Source: Muriicola jejuensis (GTDB lineage: Bacteria > Bacteroidota > Bacteroidia > Flavobacteriales > Flavobacteriaceae). Taken from it: 64,000 bases of DNA. A model generated the notes under the pieces. It saw only the letters and a program-made list of their open reading frames with translations, searched no databases and was not told the origin of the DNA. A program made the translations under genes and the position numbers. Within the stretch, counting starts at the first letter, position 1. Each line of letters opens with the position of its first letter. The stretch lies in NCBI RefSeq assembly GCF_010671595.1, contig NZ_JAABOP010000001.1:62001-126000 (forward strand), in the 5' to 3' direction. This document shows positions 16,779-25,690 of the stretch, piece by piece.

Positions 16779-17708
16779 TCAGGTATTTAGTTGTGAAGCG
16801 AGCAGGTAAATCACGGCCATACGGATGGCGACCCCATTCTCCACCTGGTGGAGGATGATAGACTGGGATGAATCGGCCACGTCACTTGTGATCTCCACGC
16901 CCCTGTTGATCGGGCCGGGGTGCATGATCACGATCTCCTTGCCGAGGCTGTCCAGCAATTCCTTGTTGATCCCGAACTGCTGGGTGTATTCCCGTGTGGT
17001 GGGGAAATAACTCATCTCCATGCGTTCGTTCTGAACCCTCAGCATGTTGGCCACGTCGCACCATAGCAGGCCTTTTCTCAGATCTGGCTCCACTTCCACC
17101 CCCAGACTTTCTATATATTTGGGGATCAGGGTCTTGGGGCCGCATACCTTTACCTGCGCCCCCTGAAGTTTGAGGGCAAAAATATTGGAAAGGGCAACCC
17201 TCGAATGCAGGATGTCCCCAACGATGATCACTTTTTTCCCGGCCACATCCCCTAACTTCTCCCTGATGGAATAGGAATCGAGCAGGGCCTGTGTAGGGTG
17301 TTCATGTGCCCCGTCACCCGCGTTGATGATGGATGCTTTTACGTGTTTGGACAGGAAGATCCCCGCCCCTGGGTTGGGGTGCCTCATCACCACCATATCT
17401 ACCTTCATAGACAGTATGTTGTTAACCGTGTCTATCAGGGTTTCCCCTTTTTTCACCGAGGATTGGGAGGCCGAAAAATTGAGCACATCCGCGGATAACC
17501 TCTTCTCGGCCAGTTCGAAGCTGAGTTTGGTCCGGGTACTGTTCTCAAAAAAGATGTTGGCAATGGTAATATCTCTCAGGGAAGGGACCTTCTTGATGGA
17601 CCTGTTGATCACTTCCTTGAACTGGTCTGCGGTTTCAAAAATGAGCTGGATATCCTTTTCGTTCAGATACTTTATCCCCAGTAGATGTCTTACGCTTAAT
17701 GCCGGCAT
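16779..17708 (-). CDS. pyrB: Aspartate carbamoyltransferase catalytic subunit
   Basis: A 309-residue enzyme that joins carbamoyl phosphate and aspartate in the second step of pyrimidine synthesis. The carbamoyl-phosphate loop ENSTRTKLSF is present, as are HPTQALLD, the ASP-domain RVQNER and HPGPINRGVE. No regulatory pyrI follows; three bases upstream is pyrR. It heads the downstream part of the pyrR operon. Confidence 0.97.
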   Translation of the reverse strand: MPALSVRHLLGIKYLNEKDIQLIFETADQFKEVINRSIKKVPSLRDITIANIFFENSTRTKLSFELAEKRLSADVLNFSASQSSVKKGETLIDTVNNILSMKVDMVVMRHPNPGAGIFLSKHVKASIINAGDGAHEHPTQALLDSYSIREKLGDVAGKKVIIVGDILHSRVALSNIFALKLQGAQVKVCGPKTLIPKYIESLGVEVEPDLRKGLLWCDVANMLRVQNERMEMSYFPTTREYTQQFGINKELLDSLGKEIVIMHPGPINRGVEITSDVADSSQSIILHQVENGVAIRMAVIYLLASQLNT

Positions 17709-17711
17709 TTC

Positions 17712-18251
17712 TTATCTGTTGACTAAATAAACCACATCCTTCCCTTCGTTCTCCTTCCAGAGTACCTTCACCTTTTCCTGATTGATGGCATCCACCTGCC
17801 TGCCCCTGTAATTGGGCTGAATGGGCAAGTGCCTGCTGAACCTTCTGTCGATCAGGGTCAGCAGCTCGATCTCATCGGGCCTGCCGAACGACTGAATCGC
17901 CGTCAGGGCCGCCCTTATACTGCGCCCGGTATAAAGCACATCATCGATCAGGACCACCTTCTTTCCCTCCACTAAAAAGTCGATCTTGGTGGAACTGGCC
18001 TCCAGGGGTTTGTCTCCCCTCCTGAAATCATCCCGGAAAAAGGTGATATCCAGAAGCCCCAGTTTGATGTCCTTCACCTTGTATTCCTCCTTGAGGAGTT
18101 TTGCCAGCCGATTGGCCAGAAAGGTCCCCCTGGGCTGTATCCCGATAAGGACGGTATCCGAAAAATCAAGGTGATTTTCTAAGAGTTGGCAAGCCAGTCG
18201 ATGTAAAATAATGTGGATTTCTTTTGAGGAAAGAAGTACTTTTTGACTCAT
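17712..18251 (-). CDS. pyrR: PyrR bifunctional regulator / uracil phosphoribosyltransferase
   Basis: A 179-residue PRTase-fold protein, with the PRPP loop VVLIDDVLYTGRSIRAAL and the PyrR-like ILHRLACQLLE opening. I set the start at the ATG at 18251 (MSQKVLL), which gives the normal PyrR length. A longer frame exists to 18416 but runs through a promoter box and the rpsA terminator. In Gram-positives PyrR controls attenuation. Here the leader is only about 20 bases and has no attenuator hairpin, so it may act mainly as uracil phosphoribosyltransferase. Confidence 0.92.
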   Translation of the reverse strand: MSQKVLLSSKEIHIILHRLACQLLENHLDFSDTVLIGIQPRGTFLANRLAKLLKEEYKVKDIKLGLLDITFFRDDFRRGDKPLEASSTKIDFLVEGKKVVLIDDVLYTGRSIRAALTAIQSFGRPDEIELLTLIDRRFSRHLPIQPNYRGRQVDAINQEKVKVLWKENEGKDVVYLVNR

Positions 18252-18278
18252 GGTGTGGGCTACCAACATATTTGAAAA

Positions 18279-18286
18279 CAAAAATA
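18279..18286 (-). promoter_or_regulatory. -7 box of the pyrR operon promoter
   Basis: The minus strand reads TATTTTTG, matching TAnnTTTG, about 28 bases before the pyrR ATG at 18251. It lies between the rpsA terminator and pyrR, as an independent pyr promoter should. A TTG is present only at an atypically short distance. Confidence 0.5.
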
Positions 18287-18358
18287 GCGAATTCTGTTCA
18301 ATAAATGAGAGGCCCTGCAGACATCGTACATCCAGGTCTTTCTTTGGCCCACATGGCC

Positions 18359-18389
18359 AAAAAAAAGCCCCGACCGCAAGGTCAGGGCT
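18359..18389 (-). terminator. Rho-independent terminator of rpsA
   Basis: On the minus strand AGCCCTGACC pairs with GGTCGGGGCT around a TTGC loop (one G-T wobble), followed by eight T residues. It begins 34 bases after the rpsA stop and separates rpsA from the pyrR operon. Confidence 0.9.
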
Positions 18390-18422
18390 GATTCTTATTA
18401 CTCGTTCGGATATCACGCAGGA

Positions 18423-20258
18423 CTATTTTTTCTTCTTGCCTTCCATTCTATCCTTCAGTGCCTGCAATTGCTCATTGGCATCTCCGAGTGTGGGTTTGGA
18501 TTCCTCCGCCTGAGTAGCAGCTTTCTTCCTGGCCGCTTTCACGTTGCGTTGCTCCTCTTCTTTAAAGATTGCTGTATGGCTGGCCACGACCCTTTTGAAT
18601 TCCTTGTTGAATTCGATGATCTTGAACATGGCCTCTTCACCCTTACCGAGCTTCTTACCATCTTCTTTCTCCATATGGCGCTGAGGTACAAAGGCAGTGA
18701 TGTCCTTGTTGAATTCGATCACAGCACCTTTGTCGACGATCTCCGAGATGGAAGCTTTGTGTTCAGTTCCCAGGGCGAATTCCTCTTCGTATTTATCCCA
18801 TGGGTTCTCCGTGGTCTGCTTGTGGCCGAGGCTCAGTTTGCGTCCTTCCACATCCAGTTCCAGCACCTCTACTTCCAGAGTGTCCCCTACGGTTACAAAT
18901 TCTGAAGGGTGTTTGATCTTCTTGGTCCAGGAAAGGTCGGAAATGTATATGAGTCCGTCGATCCCCTCTTCCAATTCCACGAATACACCGAAATTGGTAA
19001 AATTCCTTACGATCCCTTTATGTTTGGATCCCACAGGATATTTGGAGGTAATGTCCGTCCATGGATCCGGGGTCAGTTGCTTAAGACCCAGGGACATTTT
19101 CCTGTCCTCCCGGTCGAGTGTAAGCACTACTGCCTCCAGCTCATCCCCTACCTTAACGAAATCCTGTGCGGACCTCAGGTGGGTAGACCAGGACATCTCT
19201 GATACGTGGATCAGTCCTTCAACTCCTTCGGCTACTTCCAGGAAGGCACCGTAATCAGCAATAACGACTACCTTTCCTTTAACTTTATCTCCTACCTTGA
19301 TCTCATCGCCGAGTGCATCCCATGGATGTTTTTCAAGCTGCTTCAGACCTAATTGTATCCTCGACTTGTTGTCGTCGAAATCCAGGATCACGACGTTGAG
19401 TTTCTGGTCCAGATCCACTACTTCGCTTGGGTGGTTGATCCTGCTCCAGGAAAGGTCGGTGATGTGGATCAGTCCGTCTACTCCTCCAAGGTCGATAAAG
19501 ACCCCGTAAGAAGTGATGTTCTTGACCACACCCTCCAGTACCTGCCCTTTTTCGAGCTGACTGATGATCTCTTTTTTCTGTTCTTCGATATCGGCCTCGA
19601 TCAGGGCTTTGTGAGAAACCACGACGTTCTTGAACTCCTGGTTGATCTTCACTACCTTGAACTCCATGGTCTTACCTACATACTGGTCGTAATCCCTGAT
19701 GGGTTTTACGTCTATCTGGGAACCTGGAAGGAAGGCTTCGATCCCGAAGACATCTACGATCATTCCCCCTTTGGTCCTGCATTTTACAAATCCGGTGACC
19801 ACTTCTTCCTTGTCGTGGGCCGCATTGACGCGATCCCAGGCCTTGATGGTCCTGGCTTTCCTGTGAGAGAGTACCAGTTGTCCGCTTTTGTCTTCGCGAA
19901 TATCAATAAGCACCTCAACCTTATCGCCCACCTTGAGTCCGGGATTATACCGGAATTCATTGAGGGAGATCACTCCCTCGGATTTGGCGTTGATGTCGAT
20001 GATCGCTTCCCTGTCGGTAATGTGAGTTACAGTTCCCACAACTACCTCTTCGTCCGCTGTATCTACAAAATTCTCTTCTACCAGTTTTTCGAATTCCTCA
20101 AGTTTGGAATCCTCTACCCGTTCAATTCCCTCTTCGTATTTATCCCAGTCAAAATTCTTCAGGAATTCCTGAGGATCCTGTTTGGGGGTTTCTGTCTTTT
20201 CTGCCTGAACGGCCTCAGCTACCTGAGTTTCTTCTGTTGTTGTTTTTTCTTCAGCCAT
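18423..20258 (-). CDS. rpsA: 30S ribosomal protein S1
   Basis: A 611-residue S1 protein with an acidic N-terminal tail and six S1 RNA-binding repeats, which helps the 30S subunit bind mRNA. Repeated motifs such as GVDGLIHITDLSW, GVEGLIHVSEMSW and GIDGLIYISDLSW mark the central domains. The C-terminus is Lys-rich and ends in GKKKK. In Bacteroidetes, where mRNAs lack Shine-Dalgarno sequences, S1 is expected to be especially important for initiation. It has its own promoter at 20376-20404 and terminator at 18359-18389, with a leader of about 110 bases. Confidence 0.97.
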   Translation of the reverse strand: MAEEKTTTEETQVAEAVQAEKTETPKQDPQEFLKNFDWDKYEEGIERVEDSKLEEFEKLVEENFVDTADEEVVVGTVTHITDREAIIDINAKSEGVISLNEFRYNPGLKVGDKVEVLIDIREDKSGQLVLSHRKARTIKAWDRVNAAHDKEEVVTGFVKCRTKGGMIVDVFGIEAFLPGSQIDVKPIRDYDQYVGKTMEFKVVKINQEFKNVVVSHKALIEADIEEQKKEIISQLEKGQVLEGVVKNITSYGVFIDLGGVDGLIHITDLSWSRINHPSEVVDLDQKLNVVILDFDDNKSRIQLGLKQLEKHPWDALGDEIKVGDKVKGKVVVIADYGAFLEVAEGVEGLIHVSEMSWSTHLRSAQDFVKVGDELEAVVLTLDREDRKMSLGLKQLTPDPWTDITSKYPVGSKHKGIVRNFTNFGVFVELEEGIDGLIYISDLSWTKKIKHPSEFVTVGDTLEVEVLELDVEGRKLSLGHKQTTENPWDKYEEEFALGTEHKASISEIVDKGAVIEFNKDITAFVPQRHMEKEDGKKLGKGEEAMFKIIEFNKEFKRVVASHTAIFKEEEQRNVKAARKKAATQAEESKPTLGDANEQLQALKDRMEGKKKK

Positions 20259-20375
20259 GTGCTGATTTAAATTTGTATTCCATAAACCTCCAGGAGTGGG
20301 ACTTCGCCTATGGAAGATGTTAGATTTAGTTTTTACAACCCTTTTCCTCCTGAATACTAGTCAAAAAGGTGTGCA

Positions 20376-20404
20376 AAAGTACAACTAAATTCTCTTTTTA
20401 ACAA
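20376..20404 (-). promoter_or_regulatory. rpsA promoter, TTG-N18-TAnnTTTG
   Basis: On the minus strand TTG (20404-20402) is followed after 18 bases by TACTTTTG (20383-20376). Both boxes fit the Bacteroidetes consensus, and the site lies about 118 bases upstream of the rpsA ATG. Confidence 0.65.
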
Positions 20405-20460
20405 CCGATTCTTCCGTCTCAGGAAAAAATTAAAGATTTACAGGTCATCGCCCATCGATC

Positions 20461-20886
20461 CCCGTGCTTTTCGTATCTTTAAAGCTGCAGTTTTAACCTT
20501 TTAAAAATTTAAATACATGAGCGTAAAGGATAAATACCAGCCCGTGCTGACACTGGGAGAGAAATTAGGCGTTAAGGACGGGAATGTCACCGTAGAGGAC
20601 GGGATCCTCAAGGTAAAGGGGCAGGCCAAAACCCAGTATGAGAAAAACCTTATATGGGACAAGATCAAGGAAACCCGTGCTTTTCGTATCTTTAAAGCTG
20701 CAGTTTTAACCTTTTAAAAATTTAAATACATGAGCGTAAAGGATAAATACCAGCCCGTGCTGACACTGGGAGAGAAATTAGGCGTTAAGGACGGGAATGT
20801 CACCGTAGAGGACGGGATCCTCAAGGTAAAGGGGCAGGCCAAAACCCAGTATGAGAAAAACCTTATATGGGACAAGATCAAGGAAA
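20461..20886 (+). repeat. Perfect 213-bp tandem duplication of promoter plus 5' part of the Kbp-like gene
   Basis: Bases 20461-20673 and 20674-20886 are identical throughout by eye. The unit holds 56 bases of upstream region, including a TATCTTTA box, and the first 52 codons of the LysM gene. The flanks diverge at once on both sides, with no insertion-sequence ends. Lack of any mismatch suggests a very recent event, or a local assembly error. Confidence 0.95.
20517..20717 (+). pseudogene. Truncated duplicate of the Kbp-like gene (BON-like part only)
   Basis: A 66-residue frame whose first 52 residues are identical to the N-terminus of the intact gene at 20730. The frame then reads into the duplicated upstream region and stops after 14 unrelated residues. 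It lacks the LysM domain. Because it has the same upstream sequence as the intact copy it could be expressed. It arose from the 213-bp tandem duplication and is best treated as a gene fragment. Confidence 0.85.
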
Positions 20887-21110
20887 TCGGAGGGGAGAAA
20901 CCCTCAGACATCAAGGCCAATATCACCGTAGCCGATGAAAGTGTTTACCACAGGCACGTGGTTCAAAAAGGGGAATCCCTGAGCAAGATCGCCAAACATT
21001 ACTACGGCGATCCTATGAAATACAAGGCCATCTTTGCCGCTAATACCGATATACTGAAAAATCCGGATCTCATCCACCCTGATCAGGTACTGGTCATCCC
21101 CAAGATCTGA
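20730..21110 (+). CDS. Kbp/YgaU-like BON-LysM protein
   Basis: A 126-residue protein without a signal peptide. The N-terminal half (to about 70) looks like a BON domain (VKDGNVTVEDGILKVKGQ). The C-terminal half is a LysM domain (HHVVQKGE-type start, SLSKIAKHYYGDPMKYKAIFAAN, ending LIHPDQVLVIPKI). E. coli Kbp (YgaU) has the same order and binds potassium ions in the cytosol; the present protein is likely equivalent. The first 52 codons and upstream region are duplicated immediately upstream. A bidirectional terminator follows at 21118-21150. Confidence 0.85.
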   Translation: MSVKDKYQPVLTLGEKLGVKDGNVTVEDGILKVKGQAKTQYEKNLIWDKIKEIGGEKPSDIKANITVADESVYHRHVVQKGESLSKIAKHYYGDPMKYKAIFAANTDILKNPDLIHPDQVLVIPKI

Positions 21111-21117
21111 TGGATTC

Positions 21118-21150
21118 AAAAAAGAACGGCGCCCTCGGGGCGCCGTTTTC
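21118..21150. terminator. Bidirectional rho-independent terminator between the Kbp-like gene and cmk
   Basis: A ten-base-pair stem (AACGGCGCCC with GGGCGCCGTT, three-base loop) is followed by TTTT on the plus strand and by CTTTTTT on the minus strand. It serves the convergent ends of the LysM gene and cmk and touches the cmk stop codon. Confidence 0.9.
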
Positions 21151-21841
21151 ATGCTGATTGGATCCTCAATTCCGCCAGGGATAAGGCCCTTTCAAATTGT
21201 TCCTGCTGGCTCATGGAACTGTTGTCTATGACCACGGCGTCCTCCGCCTGTTTTAAAGGGGAGTGTTCCCGGTGAGAATCGAGATAATCCCTTTTCTGCA
21301 CGTTCTCCAACACTTCCTCGAAACTGATAAGCGCACCCCTGTCCAGGAGTTCCTTATATCTTCGCGTGGCCCTGATATCGGGAGAGGCGGTCATAAAGAT
21401 CTTTAATTCGGCATTCGGAAAGACCACGGTACCAATATCTCGCCCATCCATAACAAGGCCTTTGTTCCTGCCCATATCCTTCTGCAGGGCCACCAGTTTT
21501 TGGCGCACCTCCGCGACCACTGAGATCTGGCTGACGTAGTTCGATACCTCCAGTGTTCGGATCTCTTTTTCCACATTCTCCCCATCGAGGTAGATCTCTG
21601 AATAACCCAGATCGGGATTGTACCTGAAGTTAAGATCGATCCCGGGGAGGTCGGACAGTAAAGGTTCCTTTTCAAAGCCTTTTTCACTGATATATCCCTT
21701 TCGGAGGGCGTAGAGGGTCACCGCCCTGTACATTGCACCCGTATCCACATAGATATAACCGAGGGCCCTTGCCAGCTGCTTCGCCATAGTACTCTTCCCG
21801 GTTGAGGAGTATCCGTCTATGGCGATGGTGATCTTTTTCAT
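21149..21841 (-). CDS. cmk: Cytidylate kinase
   Basis: A 230-residue P-loop kinase phosphorylating CMP and dCMP. The P-loop is GYSSTGKST, followed by the CMP-site VDTGAMYRA and the late DGRDIGTVVFPNA and RATRRYKEL motifs, which together identify Cmk. A Ser replaces the more common Gly in the P-loop (GYSSTGKS against GPSGSGKG-like forms), which is normal in Bacteroidetes. It ends at the shared bidirectional terminator and follows lon by 75 bases. Confidence 0.96.
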   Translation of the reverse strand: MKKITIAIDGYSSTGKSTMAKQLARALGYIYVDTGAMYRAVTLYALRKGYISEKGFEKEPLLSDLPGIDLNFRYNPDLGYSEIYLDGENVEKEIRTLEVSNYVSQISVVAEVRQKLVALQKDMGRNKGLVMDGRDIGTVVFPNAELKIFMTASPDIRATRRYKELLDRGALISFEEVLENVQKRDYLDSHREHSPLKQAEDAVVIDNSSMSQQEQFERALSLAELRIQSA

Positions 21842-21916
21842 GTGATAAAAATAAGGAGATTCCCTGAACTTGACCGGGTCCCGGGAATCTTTGATTTCAT
21901 ATTCAGGGGGAGGCGA

Positions 21917-24367
21917 TCAGAGCCTCTTGGCATTCTTCACCTTCTGGTTGGTGATCGCCAGATCGATGACCTCGCTCATGTCGGTAACATAATGGAAATT
22001 CAAACCCTTGAGATACTCTTCCTTGATCTCCTGTACATCCTTCTTGTTGTCTGCACTGAGGATGATATCCTTGATCCTTGCCCGTTTAGCAGCCAGGATT
22101 TTTTCCTTGATGCCCCCTACCGGGAGCACCTTGCCTCTCAGGGTGATCTCACCCGTCATGGCTGTGCTCTTCCTGACCTTCTTCTGGGTGAAGAGGGAGA
22201 CCAGTGACGTCAGCATGGTGATCCCTGCACTGGGTCCGTCCTTGGGGGTAGCCCCTTCGGGTACGTGGATGTGTACGTTGTACTTTCCAAAAACCCCCGG
22301 ATCTATGCCATAAGCCTCCGCGTTAGACTTGATATACTCCATGGCAATGGTAGCCGATTCCTTCATGACCTGTCCCAGGTTCCCCGTAATATTGAGCTGT
22401 CCTTTTCCCCTCGACAAAATGGACTCTATGAAAAGGATATCGCCCCCTACACTGGTCCAGGCTAGCCCTGTCACCACTCCCGCTACTTCGTTATTCTCGT
22501 ATTTGTCCCTCTCAAGCCGAGCCGGACCCAGCACCTGTTCGACGATCTCATTGGTCACTTTCACCTGGTATTCCTCTTCCATGGCGATCGACTTGGCTGC
22601 GTACCTCACCATCTTGGCGATCTGTTTCTCAAGGGTCCTTACCCCGGATTCCCGGGTATAGCCCTCCACGATCTTTTCCAGCTGGCGTTTTCCGATCTTC
22701 AGGTCATCAGGCCCCAGACCGTGCTCTTTGAGTTGTTTTGGCAATAAATGCCTCTTGGCGATCTCCACCTTCTCCTCAATGGTGTAGCCGGTCACTTTGA
22801 TGATCTCCATCCTGTCCCTAAGGGCAGGCTGTATGCTGGAGAGGTTGTTGGCCGTAGCGATAAACATCACCTTAGACAGGTCGTAACCCATCTCCAGGAA
22901 ATTATCGTGGAAGTCATTGTTCTGTTCGGGATCCAGTACTTCCAGCATGGCCGATGACGGATCGCCCTGGTAACTGCTCGACAACTTATCGATCTCATCC
23001 AGGATAAAGACGGGGTTGGAGGTCCCAGCCTTTTTGATACTCTGTATGATCCTTCCCGGCATCGCGCCTATATAGGTCTTACGGTGCCCCCTGATCTCAG
23101 CCTCGTCCCTGAGTCCGCCCAGGGACATTCTGACATACTGCCTTCCCAGGGCCTCGGCAATGGATTTGCCCAGGGAGGTCTTTCCAACCCCGGGAGGGCC
23201 GTAAAGACAAAGGATGGGGGATTTCATATCGTTCCTGAGTTTTAGCACCGCCAGGTATTCTATGATACGCCTTTTGACATCCTCCAGACCGTAGTGGTCC
23301 CGGTCCAGGATCTTCTGCGCCCGTTTCAGGTCGAATTTGTCCTTGGAAAACTCTTCCCATGGCAGCTCCAGAAACAGGTCAAGGTAATTGCGCTGTATGC
23401 TGTACTCAGCTACCTGAGGGTTCATGCGTTGCATCTTGGCAAGTTCCTTATCGAAGTGTTCTTTGACCTTTTCGGTCCATTTCTTCTTTTTCGCCTTTAG
23501 CCTCATTTCCTCGATCTCCTCGTCGTAGGAGGCACCACCCAGTTCTTCCTGGATGGTCTTCATCTGCTGGTGGAGGAAATACTCCCTTTGCTGCTGATCC
23601 AGGTCACTGCGGACCTTGGACTGTATGTCCTTCTGCAGGGCCAGTTTCTGAAGCTCCACATTCATATGCTTCAGGGTGGCCAGGGCGCGGTCCCTGAGGT
23701 TTCCGATCTCCAGGAGGGTCTGCTTCTCCTTTACGCTGAGATTGAGGTTGGAAGAGACAAAGTTGATCAGGAAAGAGTTGCTATTGATGTTTTGAATGGC
23801 GAAGGAAGCCTCACTCGGGATGTTGGGATTGTCCCGGATGATCTGAAGCGCGATATCCTTGATGGATTCGATGATGGCGAGGAACTCTTCTCCCTGCTGG
23901 TCGATTTCCTCATCCTCCACTTCCCTGATGGTGGCCGTCATATAGGGTTTTTCGGTAAGGACCTCCGCGATCTCGAATCGTTTCTTCCCCTGTATGATCA
24001 CCGTAGTATTCCCGTCCGGCATCTGCAATACCCTGAGGATGCGCGCCACCGTACCCAGCGTATTGATGTCCTTTACCCCGGGATCCTCCGTTTCCTCGTC
24101 CTTCTGAGAAACTACCCCGATGACTTTTGAACCCTTATTGGCGTATTTGATCAGGTTGATGGATTTGTCCCTCCCTGCGGTGATGGGAATGACGACCCCC
24201 GGAAAGAGGACCGTATTTCTCAGAGGCAGGATAGGCAAGGTCTCGGGCAGTACCTCGTTTTTCATCTCTTCCTCATCTTCAGGAGTCAGAAGGGGGATCA
24301 ATTCAGATTCCTCATTGATATCCTGCAGCGACATATTGTCAAAACTTATGAATTTAGCGTCTCCCAT
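21917..24367 (-). CDS. lon: ATP-dependent protease La (LonA)
   Basis: An 816-residue Lon protease. It has an N-terminal substrate-binding domain ([16 protein letters not shown]), a coiled-coil linker, an AAA+ module with Walker [10 protein letters not shown] at about residue 390 and a DEIDK Walker B. The C-terminal serine protease domain has the catalytic Ser in KDGPSAGIT (about residue 712) and the dyad Lys in GGIKEK. It degrades misfolded and regulatory proteins in the cytosol. No heat-shock element is evident upstream, and the gene is monocistronic or read through to cmk. Confidence 0.97.
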   Translation of the reverse strand: MGDAKFISFDNMSLQDINEESELIPLLTPEDEEEMKNEVLPETLPILPLRNTVLFPGVVIPITAGRDKSINLIKYANKGSKVIGVVSQKDEETEDPGVKDINTLGTVARILRVLQMPDGNTTVIIQGKKRFEIAEVLTEKPYMTATIREVEDEEIDQQGEEFLAIIESIKDIALQIIRDNPNIPSEASFAIQNINSNSFLINFVSSNLNLSVKEKQTLLEIGNLRDRALATLKHMNVELQKLALQKDIQSKVRSDLDQQQREYFLHQQMKTIQEELGGASYDEEIEEMRLKAKKKKWTEKVKEHFDKELAKMQRMNPQVAEYSIQRNYLDLFLELPWEEFSKDKFDLKRAQKILDRDHYGLEDVKRRIIEYLAVLKLRNDMKSPILCLYGPPGVGKTSLGKSIAEALGRQYVRMSLGGLRDEAEIRGHRKTYIGAMPGRIIQSIKKAGTSNPVFILDEIDKLSSSYQGDPSSAMLEVLDPEQNNDFHDNFLEMGYDLSKVMFIATANNLSSIQPALRDRMEIIKVTGYTIEEKVEIAKRHLLPKQLKEHGLGPDDLKIGKRQLEKIVEGYTRESGVRTLEKQIAKMVRYAAKSIAMEEEYQVKVTNEIVEQVLGPARLERDKYENNEVAGVVTGLAWTSVGGDILFIESILSRGKGQLNITGNLGQVMKESATIAMEYIKSNAEAYGIDPGVFGKYNVHIHVPEGATPKDGPSAGITMLTSLVSLFTQKKVRKSTAMTGEITLRGKVLPVGGIKEKILAAKRARIKDIILSADNKKDVQEIKEEYLKGLNFHYVTDMSEVIDLAITNQKVKNAKRL

Positions 24368-24584
24368 AGCATATTATTCCGTCATTCTGTCATTTTAAGA
24401 CGAACGATACGATTATATTATAGCAATTTTTTACCTCTTCCCGCTGTAAAACCCGCTGAAAACATGGAATTTCCGGGGAAGAAGTCCCTCCATAAGGTCA
24501 ATTCCCATGCCAACCCAATAATTTTTCTTTAAAAACTGTAACAATGCGTACATTCCTCTATCTATATAACAAATCGAATACTTT

Positions 24585-25142
24585 TTGAGCCGGGTAGGAG
24601 AACATACTGAAACCTTAATTCCATTGTGTCTGAAGGGAGACCAAAGGGCGCAAATGGAGATTTACAACAGATATTACAAAGCGATGTTCAATACGGCATT
24701 CAGAATTGTCAAAGACCAGGCAGAGGCAGAGGATGTCATGCAGGAGTCCTTTCTGAACGCCTTCACAAAACTGGATTCGTACAGGGGTGAGGTCACTTTC
24801 GGAGCCTGGTTGAAGAAAATCGTGGTAAATAAAAGTCTGGTGTATTACCGAAACAGGAAGAAAAAGAATGAAGTCTCCCTCGACAGCACATTGTACAAGG
24901 TCGGGGACGACGATGTACCCGAGGCAGACCATGGAGAAACAGAACATTTGGCTCAAAAGGTTTTGAAGACCATGGACTCGCTCAAGGAGAACTACAGAGT
25001 GTCCCTGACCTTACATTTAATCGAGGGGTATGATTACGAGGAGATCTGTGGCCTGATGGGCATCAGTTATGCGAATTGCCGGACCACGATTTCCAGAGCC
25101 AAAGAGAGTTTGCGAAAAAAATTAGAACCCATACTATCATGA
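24585..25142 (+). CDS. ECF-type RNA polymerase sigma factor
   Basis: A 185-residue sigma-70 family factor. Region 2 shows in YKAMFNTAFRIVKDQAEAEDVMQESFLNAF, region 4 in YEEICGLMGISYANCRTTISRAK. The start is uncertain: the longest frame begins with TTG at 24585, an in-frame stop precedes it, and the next ATG (24654) would delete the start of region 2. The TTG also lies in a promoter-like TACTTTTTG. The stop overlaps the next ATG (ATGA), and the operon continues with an anti-sigma-like protein and two exported solenoid proteins, so it probably controls its own envelope-related regulon. Confidence 0.9.
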   Translation: MSRVGEHTETLIPLCLKGDQRAQMEIYNRYYKAMFNTAFRIVKDQAEAEDVMQESFLNAFTKLDSYRGEVTFGAWLKKIVVNKSLVYYRNRKKKNEVSLDSTLYKVGDDDVPEADHGETEHLAQKVLKTMDSLKENYRVSLTLHLIEGYDYEEICGLMGISYANCRTTISRAKESLRKKLEPILS

Positions 25143-25690
25143 AAGAACGAGATCTGCAAGACCTGTTCAGAGAAATTAAGCCTGCATTGGACCGGGAGGA
25201 ACCGCCGATGGGCCACCAGCAGAGGTTTCTCTCCAGGTTGGAGGCAAAGCAAAGTAGGGATGCCAAAGGTGTCTCCTGGTGGAAACCCCTGGCGATCGCA
25301 GCCTCCGTGCTGTTCCTGTTCGGGATCTTTCTGGGTTCATTTACCGATATCATCCCCCTGGGCGATCGCCTTGCGGAGGTCTCCCCGGAGGTCAGCAACA
25401 CCGAACGTTATTTTGCAGGGGTGATAGAGCAGCAGCTCACCTTGCTGGAACAGGAAGATACCCCTGAGGCCAGGAAGATGGTCTCCGACGCCATGATTCA
25501 GTTAGACTTGCTGGAAGCCGATTATCAGAAGCTCAGGACAGACCTGCTGGAAGGGGGAGATCAAAAAATCCTTTTGAGTGCCATAGTTCAGAATTTCCAG
25601 ATGCGCATCGACCTTTTGAAGGATGTGATGGAAAAATTAGAAACCGTTAAAAAACTTAAAGTTCAAGAAAATGAAGACAGTACTCTTTAA
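25139..25690 (+). CDS. Anti-sigma-factor-like membrane protein
   Basis: A 183-residue protein with an N-terminal cytosolic part (KERDLQDLFREIKPAL), one transmembrane helix (WKPLAIAASVLFLFGIFLGSF, about residues 47-67) and a largely helical extracytoplasmic part. It starts at the ATG overlapping the sigma factor stop. An upstream in-frame start at 25076 lies inside the sigma gene and is less likely. Position and topology match anti-sigma factors, though no zinc-binding ZAS motif (HxxxCxxC) is visible. It overlaps the next gene by 20 bases. Confidence 0.75.
   Translation: MKERDLQDLFREIKPALDREEPPMGHQQRFLSRLEAKQSRDAKGVSWWKPLAIAASVLFLFGIFLGSFTDIIPLGDRLAEVSPEVSNTERYFAGVIEQQLTLLEQEDTPEARKMVSDAMIQLDLLEADYQKLRTDLLEGGDQKILLSAIVQNFQMRIDLLKDVMEKLETVKKLKVQENEDSTL

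Noticed and set aside
18252-18358. PyrR attenuator or RNA-binding leader
   Set aside because: The region between the rpsA terminator and pyrR has a promoter box and only a short leader, with no anti-terminator/terminator pair.
19353-20270. 305-codon plus-strand frame opposite rpsA
   Set aside because: rpsA with six S1 repeats occupies the minus strand. The plus frame is a codon-bias shadow.
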